A stretch of DNA of 64,000 nucleotides from Curtobacterium sp. MMLR14_010 (GTDB lineage: Bacteria; Actinomycetota; Actinomycetes; Actinomycetales; Microbacteriaceae): positions 21,512 through 85,511 of the forward strand of contig NZ_MJGV01000079.1 in assembly GCF_001865015.1 (NCBI RefSeq), written 5' to 3'. The translations under genes were made by a program, and so were the position numbers. The notes beneath the pieces were generated by a model. It was not told the DNA's origin. It saw nothing but the letters and a program-made list of their open reading frames with translations, and searched no databases. Each line of letters opens with the position of its first letter. Position 1 is the stretch's first letter. Of the stretch, positions 42,738-51,623 are shown piece after piece.

Positions 42738-43718
42738 TCAGGCCCCGAGGTCAGCCGCCCCGAGCTCCTCGAGGATGCGGTTCAGATCGGCCGCGTTCGC
42801 GAAGTCGATCGTCACGCGGCCCTTGCGCGCGCCCACAGCGATGCGGACACGCGTGTTGAGCCGGTCTCCCAGGCGCTCAGCGACGTCCGAGAAGTGTGCC
42901 TCGCGCTTGTTGGGCTGCACCGGCGCTTTCTTCGGCGCTCCCTGCACCAGCTGCTGTGCGAGGGCCTCGGCCTGCCGCACCGACAGGTCCTCGTTCACGA
43001 TCTTCTCGGCCATGTACTCCATGGCCTCGGCGTCGGGCGCCGCGAGGATGGCACGAGCATGCCCGGCCGACAGCACACCCGCGGCCACACGGCGCTGCAC
43101 GGGGGAGGGGAGCCGGAGGAGACGGATGGTGTTCGTGATCTGCGGCCGTGAGCGTCCGATGCGCTGCGCGAGCTCTTCCTGCGTGATGCCGAAGTCCGCG
43201 AGCAGCTGCTGGTAGGCCGATGCCTCCTCGAGCGCGTTGAGGTTCGCGCGGTGGAGGTTCTCGAGCAGGGCGTCGCGCAGCATCGCGTCGTCCGGGGTGT
43301 CCTTGACGATCGCGGGGATCGTCGCGAGCCCCAGCTCCTTGGTCGCACGCAGACGCCGCTCGCCCATGATGAGCTCGTACTGCGGCTCCGTGCCCGAGGC
43401 CCCTTCGAGCGGCCGAACCACGATGGGCTGCAGCACGCCGATCTCGCGGATGGAGTGCACCAGCTCCTGGAGCTCCTCCTCGCGGAACTCCTTGCGGGGC
43501 TGCTGCGAGTTCGGCACGACGTCGAGCGGGTTGAGGTTCGCCAGACGAGCTCCGGGCACCGCGACCAGGTCTTCTGCGGTCACGCCCTCGACCATCATCG
43601 ACTCCGCAGACGTGCCACCGGTGGGGAAGAACACGTCGACCGGGCGGTCCTGCTGGTCCGCTGCCGTCGGGATCAGGGCGCCGATGCCTCGGCCGAGTCC
43701 GGTGCGCTTGGGTGCCAT
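42738..43718 (-). CDS. parB: Chromosome-partitioning protein ParB
   Basis: 326 residues from ATG 43718, overlapping the parA stop. N-terminal KRTGLGRGIGALIP, the CTPase/ParB box QQPRKEFREEELQELVHSIR and GERRLRATKELG, HTH SRPQITNTIRLLRLPSPVQR, and a basic C-terminal dimer domain. Binds parS and spreads along DNA as a CTP-dependent clamp. Five parS sites flank the operon. Confidence 0.96.
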   Translation of the reverse strand: MAPKRTGLGRGIGALIPTAADQQDRPVDVFFPTGGTSAESMMVEGVTAEDLVAVPGARLANLNPLDVVPNSQQPRKEFREEELQELVHSIREIGVLQPIVVRPLEGASGTEPQYELIMGERRLRATKELGLATIPAIVKDTPDDAMLRDALLENLHRANLNALEEASAYQQLLADFGITQEELAQRIGRSRPQITNTIRLLRLPSPVQRRVAAGVLSAGHARAILAAPDAEAMEYMAEKIVNEDLSVRQAEALAQQLVQGAPKKAPVQPNKREAHFSDVAERLGDRLNTRVRIAVGARKGRVTIDFANAADLNRILEELGAADLGA

Positions 43719-44611
43719 CAGTGCTTCGCTCCTCGTGCTGCGATCTCCGCCGCCGCTTCCAGGTAGGACAACGACCCGGAGGAGTTGATGTCGTAGGCCA
43801 CGACGCTCTGGCCGTAGCTCGGTGCTTCGCTCACGCGGACCGATCGGGGGATCATTGCCTTGAGCACCTGCTCGCCGAAGTGTTCCCGCACGTCGGCGGC
43901 CACCTGGTTCGCCAGGTTCGTCCGTCCGTCGTACATCGTGAGCAGGATCGTCGACACCTGCAGGTTCGGGTTGAGGTGCCGTTCGATCAACTCGATGTTC
44001 CGCAGGAGTTGGCTGAGCCCCTCGAGCGCGTAGTACTCGCACTGGATCGGGATCAGGACTTCCTTGGCAGCGACGAAGGCGTTGATCGTCAGCAGCCCGA
44101 GCGAGGGTGGGCAGTCGATGAAGACGTAGTGGTACGGCTCGTCGAGCGACTCGAGGTACTGGTCGAGCGCTGTCCGCAGTCGCTGCTCACGGGCGACGAG
44201 TGACACGAGCTCGATCTCCGCGCCGGCGAGGTGGATCGTCGCCGGCACGCACCAGAGGTTCTCGGACTCGGGGGAGCGCTGCACCGCGTCGGCGATCGGC
44301 GCCTCGTCAACGATCACGTCGTAGATGCTCGTCACGTCGGCCTGGTGGTTCACGCCCATCGCCGTCGAGGCGTTGCCCTGCGGGTCGAGGTCGATGACCA
44401 GGACGCGGGCCCCACCACGCGCCAGCGCCGCCGCGAGGTTGACCGTCGTCGTCGTCTTCCCGACGCCACCCTTCTGGTTGGACACCGTCAGGATCCGGGT
44501 CTTGTCCGGCAGAGGGAACTGTTCGGACGCGATCGCTCGTCGGCGCCGGGTCAGATCAGCGATCTCGCGAGCGAGCGGTGTCGACGCGTCGTAGTCGGTC
44601 GATGAACTCAA
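43718..44611 (-). CDS. parA: Chromosome-partitioning ATPase ParA
   Basis: 297 residues from TTG 44611 with AGAGG at 6-nt spacing. Deviant Walker A SNQKGGVGKTTTTVNLAAAL near residues 44-63, Walker B YVFIDCPPSLG, and LIPIQCEYYALEGLSQL. DNA-binding ATPase that moves ParB-parS complexes. Lies between rsmG and parB. Confidence 0.96.
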   Translation of the reverse strand: MSSSTDYDASTPLAREIADLTRRRRAIASEQFPLPDKTRILTVSNQKGGVGKTTTTVNLAAALARGGARVLVIDLDPQGNASTAMGVNHQADVTSIYDVIVDEAPIADAVQRSPESENLWCVPATIHLAGAEIELVSLVAREQRLRTALDQYLESLDEPYHYVFIDCPPSLGLLTINAFVAAKEVLIPIQCEYYALEGLSQLLRNIELIERHLNPNLQVSTILLTMYDGRTNLANQVAADVREHFGEQVLKAMIPRSVRVSEAPSYGQSVVAYDINSSGSLSYLEAAAEIAARGAKH

Positions 44612-44634
44612 CGAGTGCCTCTTCCCCGGTTCGA

Positions 44635-44650
44635 TGTTTCACGTGGAACG
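44635..44650. other. parS site 5, upstream of parA
   Basis: TGTTTCACGTGGAACG, the hybrid TTTCAC/GTGGAA form with one end mismatch, 24 bp upstream of the parA start and within the rsmG-parA gap. Confidence 0.85.
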
Positions 44651-44695
44651 CGGGGCGCTGCACACGATCCCGATGGACCTCAGCGCCGCGCGGCG

Positions 44696-45415
44696 TCAGT
44701 CAACTGTAGCCCGGAAGACCCGGGTGGTTTCTTCGACCACACCGAGCCCGAGCTCCAAGACCTCGACGTTCTCCAAGCGCTTCCGGAGGATCACCTTGCG
44801 GGCGGCAGCCACCTCGTCGTCGACGCGGGCGCCCTTCATGAGGATGAGCTCCCCGCCCGACCGGACCAGCGGCACCGTGATCGGGATGAGCTTCGAGAGG
44901 GCGCTGACGGCCCGAGCGGTGACCTGGTCGAGCACGAGGGCGTCGGACACGTCCTCGGCCCGTGCACGCAGCACGGAGACGTTCTCCAGGCCCAGTCGTG
45001 CGGCCTCAGCCGTGAGCCACTCGACGCGGCGTTCCATCGGCTCGATGAGCGTGAAGGTCACGTCCGGGCGGGCGATCGCCAGGACGAGCCCTGGCAGGCC
45101 CGCGCCGGACCCGACGTCGCCCACGTGACCACCAGCGGTGAGCAGCGGAGCGAGCAGCGCAGAATTGAGGATGTGTCGCGTCCACAGACGGGGGAGCTCG
45201 AGGGGTCCGATGAGCCCCAGTTCCTCACCGCGACGCGCGAGCTCGTTCGTGAACGACCGAGCGACGTCGATCCGGTCGCCGAACAGCGTCTGCGCTGCCG
45301 AAGGCTCGGCCTGCAGCACGGGGACGTCCTCGACAGAGTGCGAGCCAGGGGCGTCAGACGGCGCAGCGTCGGCCACGTCGTCGGACTCGGGCGCCTGGTG
45401 GGCGTCCGTCGTCAT
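44696..45415 (-). CDS. rsmG: 16S rRNA m7G527 methyltransferase RsmG
   Basis: 239 residues from ATG 45415, overlapping the khpB stop (ATGA). SAM motif GDVGSGAGLPGLVLAIARPD near residues 97-116, then IEPMERRVEWLTAEAARLGL. An N-terminal acidic tail of ~35 residues is extra. Methylates 16S rRNA; loss gives low-level streptomycin resistance in relatives. Confidence 0.95.
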   Translation of the reverse strand: MTTDAHQAPESDDVADAAPSDAPGSHSVEDVPVLQAEPSAAQTLFGDRIDVARSFTNELARRGEELGLIGPLELPRLWTRHILNSALLAPLLTAGGHVGDVGSGAGLPGLVLAIARPDVTFTLIEPMERRVEWLTAEAARLGLENVSVLRARAEDVSDALVLDQVTARAVSALSKLIPITVPLVRSGGELILMKGARVDDEVAAARKVILRKRLENVEVLELGLGVVEETTRVFRATVD

Positions 45416-45957
45416 CGGGTGATGACCGTGTGACGGTCGCGACCCTCGCCCTCGGACTCCGAGTTGAAGCCCTTCTCGGCGACCAGGTCGTGCACGAGCT
45501 TGCGCTCGTACGAGGACATCGGCGGCAGTGCAGCCGTCGGCGAACCGGCCTCGATGCGCTCGACCGCGGTGTCGACGAGCCGCTGGAGCTCCTCGGCACG
45601 GGCGTCACGCGAGCCACCGACGTCGAGGATGAGACGGCTGAACTCACCGGTCTCGGCCTGCACGGCAATGCGCGTGAGCTCCTGCAGCGCCGTGACGGTG
45701 TCCGGCTTCGCGAGGACCCGCAGGGCGTTGCCCTCGTCCGTCACCGACAGGTACACGCGACCGGCGCGTTCCTCGATCTCGATGTCACCGTCGAGGTCGC
45801 AGATGTCCAGCAGTTCCTCGATGTAGTCCGCAGCGATGTCCGCCTCGTCGCGGGTCTCGTCGTCGAGGTCCTCCTCGACGTCGGCGACGACGACGGTATC
45901 GCCCTCGGCAACGGTGTCGGTCGGTTCGACTGCTGCGGCGGTGTCCTGCTCGGTCAC
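45412..45957 (-). CDS. khpB: KH/R3H RNA-binding protein KhpB (Jag)
   Basis: 181 residues from GTG 45957, 4-bp overlap with yidC. An acidic N-terminus is followed by a KH-type domain (DYIEELLDICDLDGDIEI to ALQELTRIAVQAE) and an R3H domain (SSYERKLVHDLVAEKGFNSE). The usual GxxG loop of the KH domain is replaced by AKPDT, which may weaken nucleic-acid binding. Usual position between yidC and rsmG. Confidence 0.9.
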   Translation of the reverse strand: MTEQDTAAAVEPTDTVAEGDTVVVADVEEDLDDETRDEADIAADYIEELLDICDLDGDIEIEERAGRVYLSVTDEGNALRVLAKPDTVTALQELTRIAVQAETGEFSRLILDVGGSRDARAEELQRLVDTAVERIEAGSPTAALPPMSSYERKLVHDLVAEKGFNSESEGEGRDRHTVITR

Positions 45958-46928
45958 TTGGTCTTCCCGTTCTTCTTCGAGCGCTGCTTGCCGACCGGCT
46001 GCTGGCGCTGCGTCGTCGTGATGCGCACGGCTTCCATCTCGGCCGCACCGGCACCGGCGCCGGCCTCGGCGAGGACCCCGGCGGGCGTGCCACGGCGCTG
46101 GGCCTTCTTGGCGAGGCGGACCTCGCGGGCCAGGGCTGCTTCGGAGCCCGGCGTCGGCATGCTCCGGATGACGAAGTACTGCTGCGCCATCGTCCAGAGG
46201 TTCGACGCGAGCCAGTAGAACATGACGCCGAGGGGGAACGACAGACCCGAGATCACGAAGATCAGGGGGAGCACGTACAGCATCATCTTCTGCTGGCGGT
46301 ACATCGGAGACTCCTTGGTCTCCGGCGACATGTTCTTGGCGACGAGCTGCAGCTGCGTGACGAACTGCGACGCCGTCATGACCACGATCATGACGCCCGC
46401 GATGATGCGGACCTCCCACCCGGAGGCGTTCGTGAAGGTCTCGTGCAGGGGGGCACCGAAGAGGGACGCGTTGCCGAACTCCCGGGCCAGGTCGTTCGTC
46501 AGCAGGCCGATGCCGGTCTTGTTGATCTGGGCTTCGTGCAGCACCGAGTACAGCGAGAAGAAGATCGGCATCTGCAGCAGGAGCGGCAGGCAGGAGCTCA
46601 GCGGGTTGGTCCCCGTCTCCTTGTACAGCGCCATGGTCTCGCGGGACATGGCCTCACGCGAGAACTGGTCCTTCTTGCCCTTGTACTTGTCCTGGATCTT
46701 CTTCAGCTGCGGCGCGACCTCGAGCATGCGGCGCTGCGACTTGATCTGGCGCACGAAGATCGGGATGAGCGCGGCACGGACCACGAAGGTCAGGAAGATG
46801 ATCGACAGGACCCAGGTCAGACCCGCTGCGGGGTCCATGCCGAGGTTCTCGAAGATCCAGTGGAAGCCGACCAGGATGGCGGAGACCACCCACTTGAGGG
46901 GCCAGAGGATCGTTCCGATGAGGTCCAT
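45954..46928 (-). CDS. yidC: Membrane protein insertase YidC
   Basis: 324 residues from ATG 46928 (GTG 46940 in frame is the alternative). Five-helix Oxa1/YidC core with first helix ILWPLKWVVSAILVGFHWIF, the cytoplasmic hairpin KSQRRMLEVAPQLKKIQDKY, GTNPLSSCLPLLLQMPIFFS and a basic C-terminal tail. Inserts membrane proteins with or without SecYEG. Starts 6-8 nt after the yidD stop. Confidence 0.96.
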   Translation of the reverse strand: MDLIGTILWPLKWVVSAILVGFHWIFENLGMDPAAGLTWVLSIIFLTFVVRAALIPIFVRQIKSQRRMLEVAPQLKKIQDKYKGKKDQFSREAMSRETMALYKETGTNPLSSCLPLLLQMPIFFSLYSVLHEAQINKTGIGLLTNDLAREFGNASLFGAPLHETFTNASGWEVRIIAGVMIVVMTASQFVTQLQLVAKNMSPETKESPMYRQQKMMLYVLPLIFVISGLSFPLGVMFYWLASNLWTMAQQYFVIRSMPTPGSEAALAREVRLAKKAQRRGTPAGVLAEAGAGAGAAEMEAVRITTTQRQQPVGKQRSKKNGKTK

Positions 46929-46936
46929 GAGGACGG

Positions 46937-47386
46937 TCACGCCTTTCGAGTGCGCTGGGGGAACAGCACCGGGCGGAGGGTGCCGACCGGGGACTGCGAC
47001 TGCTGCTGAACCGGGGCGAGCACGAACCCGAACCGGTTGACGGTGTGGGGCTCGCGTCGTTCTGGGACGTCGTCGATGCCGCCGGCGGCCCAGGGGTTGC
47101 ACCGGCCGATGCGCCAGGCGCCCATGGCGGTCCCGCGTACGACGCCGTACTGCTGGATCGCCTCGAGCGCGTAGCGCGAGCACGAGGGGTGGAACCGGCA
47201 GACGTTGCCGTAGAGCGGGGAGATCACGGCGCGGTAAGCCCGGAGGACGACCACGCAGACGTTGCGGGGGAGCAAGGCGAGGAACCAGAGCGCACGAACG
47301 ACCCAGAGCGCACGGACCTGCTGGTTCCGCGGGGAACCCTGGGTCCGAGGAGGAATCTGGGTCCGCATCGGGAGCGTCCGGTTCAT
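46937..47386 (-). CDS. yidD: Membrane-insertion efficiency factor YidD
   Basis: 149 residues from ATG 47386 (GGAGAAGG upstream), overlapping the rnpA stop. Core signature YRAVISPLYGNVCRFHPSCS followed by RYALEAIQQYGVVRG and RIGRCNPWAAGGIDDVP. Longer than usual because of N- and C-terminal extensions. Works with YidC. Confidence 0.94.
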   Translation of the reverse strand: MNRTLPMRTQIPPRTQGSPRNQQVRALWVVRALWFLALLPRNVCVVVLRAYRAVISPLYGNVCRFHPSCSRYALEAIQQYGVVRGTAMGAWRIGRCNPWAAGGIDDVPERREPHTVNRFGFVLAPVQQQSQSPVGTLRPVLFPQRTRKA

Positions 47387-47733
47387 GCTGCCTTCTCCAC
47401 ACCGCGCGCGAACGATCGCGAGACGTCTTCGAGCAGGGTAGGCCACGTGGCCTGCGCAGCGGCTGGCAGTGCGCGAACCACCACGTCGTGCCCGATCGGC
47501 ACCGTGGCGAGCAGCTCGTGGGCGATGCCCTTGAACCGGCGGCGGAGCAGGTTGCGGGTCACCGCGTTGCCGACCGTCTTCGCCACGATGAAGCCGAACC
47601 GCGTGGGCCCGTCCGGGTCGACCGGTCGACGGACCACCGACACGACCACGTTCGGGGTCGCGACACGGCGGCCCCGACGGACGACTGCGCGGTAGTCGTC
47701 ACCACGCACGATGCGGTTCGCACGAGCGAGCAC
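47383..47733 (-). CDS. rnpA: Ribonuclease P protein component
   Basis: 116 residues from GTG 47733; the frame is open further up but the family N-terminus (LARANRIVRGDDYRAVVRRG) starts here. RNase P motif RNLLRRRFKGIAHELL carries the basic helix that holds the RNA subunit. Matures tRNA 5' ends. Downstream of rpmH by 130 nt. Confidence 0.95.
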   Translation of the reverse strand: MLARANRIVRGDDYRAVVRRGRRVATPNVVVSVVRRPVDPDGPTRFGFIVAKTVGNAVTRNLLRRRFKGIAHELLATVPIGHDVVVRALPAAAQATWPTLLEDVSRSFARGVEKAA

Positions 47734-47862
47734 GACGTCACCGACCCGTCCGGAGCAACGCTCGGACACACCGACCGCGCAGCGAAGCGCCGCCCGGGTG
47801 GACCAACGGTCCACACCGGCGCGGCGCGATCGGCTGCACAGCCGGACCAGCGTGGAGCTGGA

Positions 47863-48000
47863 TCAGGCGGAGAGCTCGGTGCGGCCCTTGGCGCGACGTG
47901 CAGCCAGGATGCTGCGGCCCGCACGGGTGCGCATGCGGAGACGGAAGCCGTGCTTCTTGGCGCGGCGACGGTTGTTCGGCTGGAAGGTGCGCTTGCTCAT
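47863..48000 (-). CDS. rpmH: Ribosomal protein bL34
   Basis: 45 residues from ATG 48000: starts [20 protein letters not shown] and continues with [13 protein letters not shown], the unmistakable L34. Divergent from dnaA across the 462-bp gap at 48001-48462, as in most bacteria. Confidence 0.98.
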   Translation of the reverse strand: MSKRTFQPNNRRRAKKHGFRLRMRTRAGRSILAARRAKGRTELSA

Positions 48001-48462
48001 GATCTTCTCCACACGGCTGCTCGAGGCGGGCCGTCACGAATGGGTTTGGTTGAACCAGGTGGGCGCGACCAAGGGGCCGCTGTCAACTTGTCCACGGTAC
48101 GTGACAGGGGCGAGCAGGTCAAACGCCGATCACCGACTCCAGCGTCCTCCGGGGCCGTATGGAGGTTCTCCACATTGGGGACAACTTCCGTTCGGTGGGA
48201 GCGCCTCGGGTCCTTTACAGTTGGGTGATCGATCGGCCTGATGCCCGCCACGACAGGGGAGTACCCCCGACCTGGCGCCCGGGGCGATCGTGGACAAGAC
48301 TGTGGACAACCCTGTGGGGAGCCTGCGGCACAGCAGCGTCGACGAAGCCGCCCGGAGCCACGGACGAATCGCCGGAACCTGCGTGCTCCCGCCCGCTCCC
48401 GTGTTCCGTGGCGTGCCCTGCGACCCGAACGACCGAACGAGACCCCTGGAGACGAGCGCGAC
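48001..48462. promoter_or_regulatory. rpmH-dnaA intergenic region with DnaA boxes
   Basis: No gene. DnaA-box-like sites: TTGTCCACG (48088-48096), TTCTCCACA (48166-48174), CGTGGACAA (48289-48297) and exact TGTGGACAA (48301-48309). It holds the divergent rpmH and dnaA promoters and probably allows DnaA to control its own gene; it may form part of a bipartite origin with 49918-50398. Confidence 0.75.
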
Positions 48463-49917
48463 ATGACGATGCCCGCCGACCCCGTCGAGGACCTCTGGTC
48501 GAACGTCCTCGGGCTCCTCGCCGAGGACGACCGCATCACGCCGCAGCTGCACGGCTTCCTCAACCTCGTCGAGCCGAAGGGCGTCCTCGCCGGCACCCTC
48601 TACCTCGAGGTCCCGAACGACCTGACCCGCGGCATGCTCGAGCAGCGGATCCGGATCCCGATCACCGAGGCCGTCGCCCGGATCGGTGACGACTCGGTCG
48701 CGAACTTCGCGATCACGGTCAACCCGGACATGGCCTCCGAGCCGCGGGTCGACCCCGTGGTCCCCGCGTACGCCGAGCCCGTGCAGCAGCCGGTGGAGCA
48801 GAGCGCCGCCCCGCGCCAGTACATCGAGGCCCCGTTCGTCCCGAGCCACATGGACTCCCCGGGCACCGGCGGCCGACCCGAGTCGCGGCTCAACCCGAAG
48901 TACAACTTCGACAACTTCGTCATCGGGTCGTCGAACCGGTTCGCCCACGCCGCGGCCGTCGCGGTCGCCGAGGCGCCGGCCAAGGCCTACAACCCGCTGT
49001 TCATCTACGGCGACTCCGGCCTCGGCAAGACCCACCTCCTGCACGCGATCGGCCACTACGCCGAGAGCCTCTACCCGGGCATCCGGGTGCGGTACGTGTC
49101 CAGCGAGGAGTTCACGAACGACTTCATCAACTCGATCGCGAACAACCGGTCCAACCAGTTCCAGCAGCGGTACCGCGACATCGACATCCTGCTGATCGAC
49201 GACATCCAGTTCCTCCAGGGCAAGGACTCCACCCAGGAGGCCTTCTTCCACACGTTCAACACGCTGCACGACCACAACAAGCAGGTCGTCGTGACGTCGG
49301 ACGTGGCGCCGAAACACCTGACCGGCTTCGAGGACAGGATGCGCAGCCGCTTCGAGTGGGGTCTGATCACCGACGTGCAGGTCCCGGACCTCGAGACCCG
49401 CATCGCGATCCTCCGCAAGAAGGCGCAGTCGGACCACCTGCAGGTGCCTGACGACATCCTCGAGTTCATGGCCTCGAAGGTCTCCAGCAACATCCGGGAG
49501 CTCGAGGGCACGCTCATCCGTGTGACGGCGTTCGCGAGCCTGAACCGGACGGCCGTGGACATGGCGCTCGTGCAGACGGTCCTCAAGGACCTCATCACGC
49601 TCGACGAGGACAACGTCATCGCGCCGACGGACATCATCAACCACACCGCGGAGTACTTCAAGCTCTCCGTCGACGACCTCTACGGCTCGTCCCGCTCCCA
49701 GGCGATCGCGACGGCACGACAGATCGCGATGTACCTCTGCCGTGAGCTGACGAGCCTGTCCCTGCCCAAGATCGGCCAGCTCTTCGGCAACCGCGACCAC
49801 ACCACCGTCATGTACGCGAACAAGAAGATCGCGGACCTGATGAAGGAACGACGGTCCATCTACAACCAGGTAACGGAGCTCACCAGCCGGATCAAGCAGG
49901 ACCGCCGGTACCGCTGA
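48463..49917 (+). CDS. dnaA: Chromosomal replication initiator DnaA
   Basis: 484 residues from ATG 48463 (GGAG somewhat far upstream; ATG 48469 is possible). Domain I starts DPVEDLWSNVLGLLAEDD; domain III has Walker A GDSGLGKTHLLHAIG and Walker B LLIDDIQFL; domain IV ends with the DnaA signature LGNRDHTT-like GQLFGNRDHTTVMYANKKI. Binds DnaA boxes and opens oriC. Confidence 0.98.
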   Translation: MTMPADPVEDLWSNVLGLLAEDDRITPQLHGFLNLVEPKGVLAGTLYLEVPNDLTRGMLEQRIRIPITEAVARIGDDSVANFAITVNPDMASEPRVDPVVPAYAEPVQQPVEQSAAPRQYIEAPFVPSHMDSPGTGGRPESRLNPKYNFDNFVIGSSNRFAHAAAVAVAEAPAKAYNPLFIYGDSGLGKTHLLHAIGHYAESLYPGIRVRYVSSEEFTNDFINSIANNRSNQFQQRYRDIDILLIDDIQFLQGKDSTQEAFFHTFNTLHDHNKQVVVTSDVAPKHLTGFEDRMRSRFEWGLITDVQVPDLETRIAILRKKAQSDHLQVPDDILEFMASKVSSNIRELEGTLIRVTAFASLNRTAVDMALVQTVLKDLITLDEDNVIAPTDIINHTAEYFKLSVDDLYGSSRSQAIATARQIAMYLCRELTSLSLPKIGQLFGNRDHTTVMYANKKIADLMKERRSIYNQVTELTSRIKQDRRYR

Positions 49918-50398
49918 GCTCCCGCTCGCACCGGCGACTCGCGTCGCGCAGAACATCGGTTCAGGCGGCCGGGAGGCTCGGATCACCTGCCCGGATCGGC
50001 TCGCCTGGGCGCGCGTCCACCATCTGAGACGGTTCCATGCGGCGGTTTCCACACAGTGTGGAAAGCCTGTGGATAACTGTGGAGGACACGCCGCTCGGTT
50101 GTACACAGTGATGGGGTCAACTGTGGAAACTGGGGATGGAAGCGGATAGATGAGTTTCATTCATCCCGAGGGTGCCCACAGGCCGCCCACAAGTGACAAC
50201 GGTGTAGTTCCCTTGCAGCGACTGGTCTCCACAGAGTTGTCCACAGTGTGCACAGGCGTTAATACGATTACTCCTGTTCATCTCTAGGAATCCCTGGGCC
50301 AACCTTGTGGACGGCGGGATGACAAGAAATCCGGGCCCCGCTGGGCTGTGCCACAATGGGGCGGCCGGACAGTTCAACCATCGACAGGGGTCCCAGCT
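49918..50398. other. oriC: Chromosome replication origin oriC (dnaA-dnaN gap)
   Basis: No gene. Exact boxes TGTGGATAA (50068-50076) and TTGTCCACA (50237-50245), near box TTGTACACA (50099-50107), a 19-nt palindrome TTTCCACACAGTGTGGAAA (50046-50064), and an AT-richer stretch at about 50259-50290 that may be the unwinding element, just before dnaN. Location and content are those of actinobacterial oriC. Confidence 0.88.
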
Positions 50399-51553
50399 GT
50401 GAAGTTCGAGGTCAACCGGGACGTCTTCTCCGAAGCCGTCTCGTTCGCGGTGAAACTCCTCCCACAGCGCACGACCCTCCCGATCCTGTCGGGTGTCCTG
50501 ATCCACGCCGACGGTGAACGTCTGACGCTCTCGTCCTTCGACTACGAGGTCTCGGCGCAGACCTCGATCGCTGCGCAGATCGACGAGTCAGGGACGGTCC
50601 TCGTGTCCGGTCGCCTGCTCAACGACATCGCGAGCCGCCTGCCGAACGCCCCGGTCACGTTCTCCACGGACGAGTCCCGGATCACCGTGACCTGTGGGTC
50701 GGCGCACTTCACGTTGCTGAGCATGCCGGTCGAGGAGTACCCGACGCTTCCAGAGGTCGGCCCGCAGACCGGTGTCATCCCCGGGGACGCGTTCTCCGAA
50801 GCCGTCTCGCAGGTCGCAGTCGCCGCCAGCCGTGACGACGTCACCCCGGTCATCACCGGTGTCCAGCTCGAGGTCAGCGACAACGACCTCTCGCTCATCG
50901 CGACCGACCGCTACCGTGTCGCCGTCCGCACGATCCAGTGGGACTCCGGCCGCTCCGGTGGCGAGCCCACCGAACCGATGCACGCGCTCGTCCCCGCTCG
51001 CACCCTGCAGGAGGTCGGCCGCACGTTCGGCTCGGCCACCACGGTGTCGGTGTCGATCAGCGGCAACTCGGACCGCGAGCTCATCGCCTTCCAGGCCGCC
51101 GACAAGACGGTCACGTCCCTCCTCATCAAGGGCAACTACCCGCCGGTCCGCCGGCTCTTCCCCGAAACCGTGCAGGACCACGCCGTGATCAACACGGCCG
51201 AGCTGGTCGAAGCCGTCCGACGGGTCTCCCTCGTCCTGGAGCGCGAAGCAGCGCTCCGGTTCTCCTTCACGGTCGACGGGCTCACGCTCGAGGCGATCGG
51301 ATCCGAACAAGCGCAGGCGTCAGAGTCGATCGATGCGTTGCTGACCGGTGAGGACATGGTGGTCTCGTTGAAGCCCGCCTTCCTCCTGGACGGGTTGAAC
51401 GCGGTGCACTCCGAGTTCGTCCGCATCTCCTTCACCAAGACGGAGAACCCCAACAAGCCGGGCCCGGTGCTCATCACCGGCCAGTCCTCTCGCGAGGAAC
51501 CGGCGACGGACGGATACCGGTACCTGCTGCAGCCCAACCTCCTGCTGCGATAG
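50399..51553 (+). CDS. dnaN: DNA polymerase III beta sliding clamp
   Basis: 384 residues from GTG 50399 with AGGGG upstream; reads KFEVNRDVFSEAVSFAVKLL. Three clamp repeats are visible, with LLIKGNYPPVRRLFPE in the middle and the C-terminal YLLQPNLLLR. Forms the ring that tethers polymerase to DNA. Confidence 0.97.
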   Translation: MKFEVNRDVFSEAVSFAVKLLPQRTTLPILSGVLIHADGERLTLSSFDYEVSAQTSIAAQIDESGTVLVSGRLLNDIASRLPNAPVTFSTDESRITVTCGSAHFTLLSMPVEEYPTLPEVGPQTGVIPGDAFSEAVSQVAVAASRDDVTPVITGVQLEVSDNDLSLIATDRYRVAVRTIQWDSGRSGGEPTEPMHALVPARTLQEVGRTFGSATTVSVSISGNSDRELIAFQAADKTVTSLLIKGNYPPVRRLFPETVQDHAVINTAELVEAVRRVSLVLEREAALRFSFTVDGLTLEAIGSEQAQASESIDALLTGEDMVVSLKPAFLLDGLNAVHSEFVRISFTKTENPNKPGPVLITGQSSREEPATDGYRYLLQPNLLLR

Positions 51554-51623
51554 CGCAACAGTCACACCTGCGCTGACGCGTCACTCGTGGCATCAGCGCG
51601 ACGACGAACAGAAGAAGGAAATC

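Noticed and set aside
47440..47460. GGCCACGTGGCC as an additional parS
   Set aside because: It shares only CACGTG with the ParB site and lies within rnpA; flanking bases do not match.
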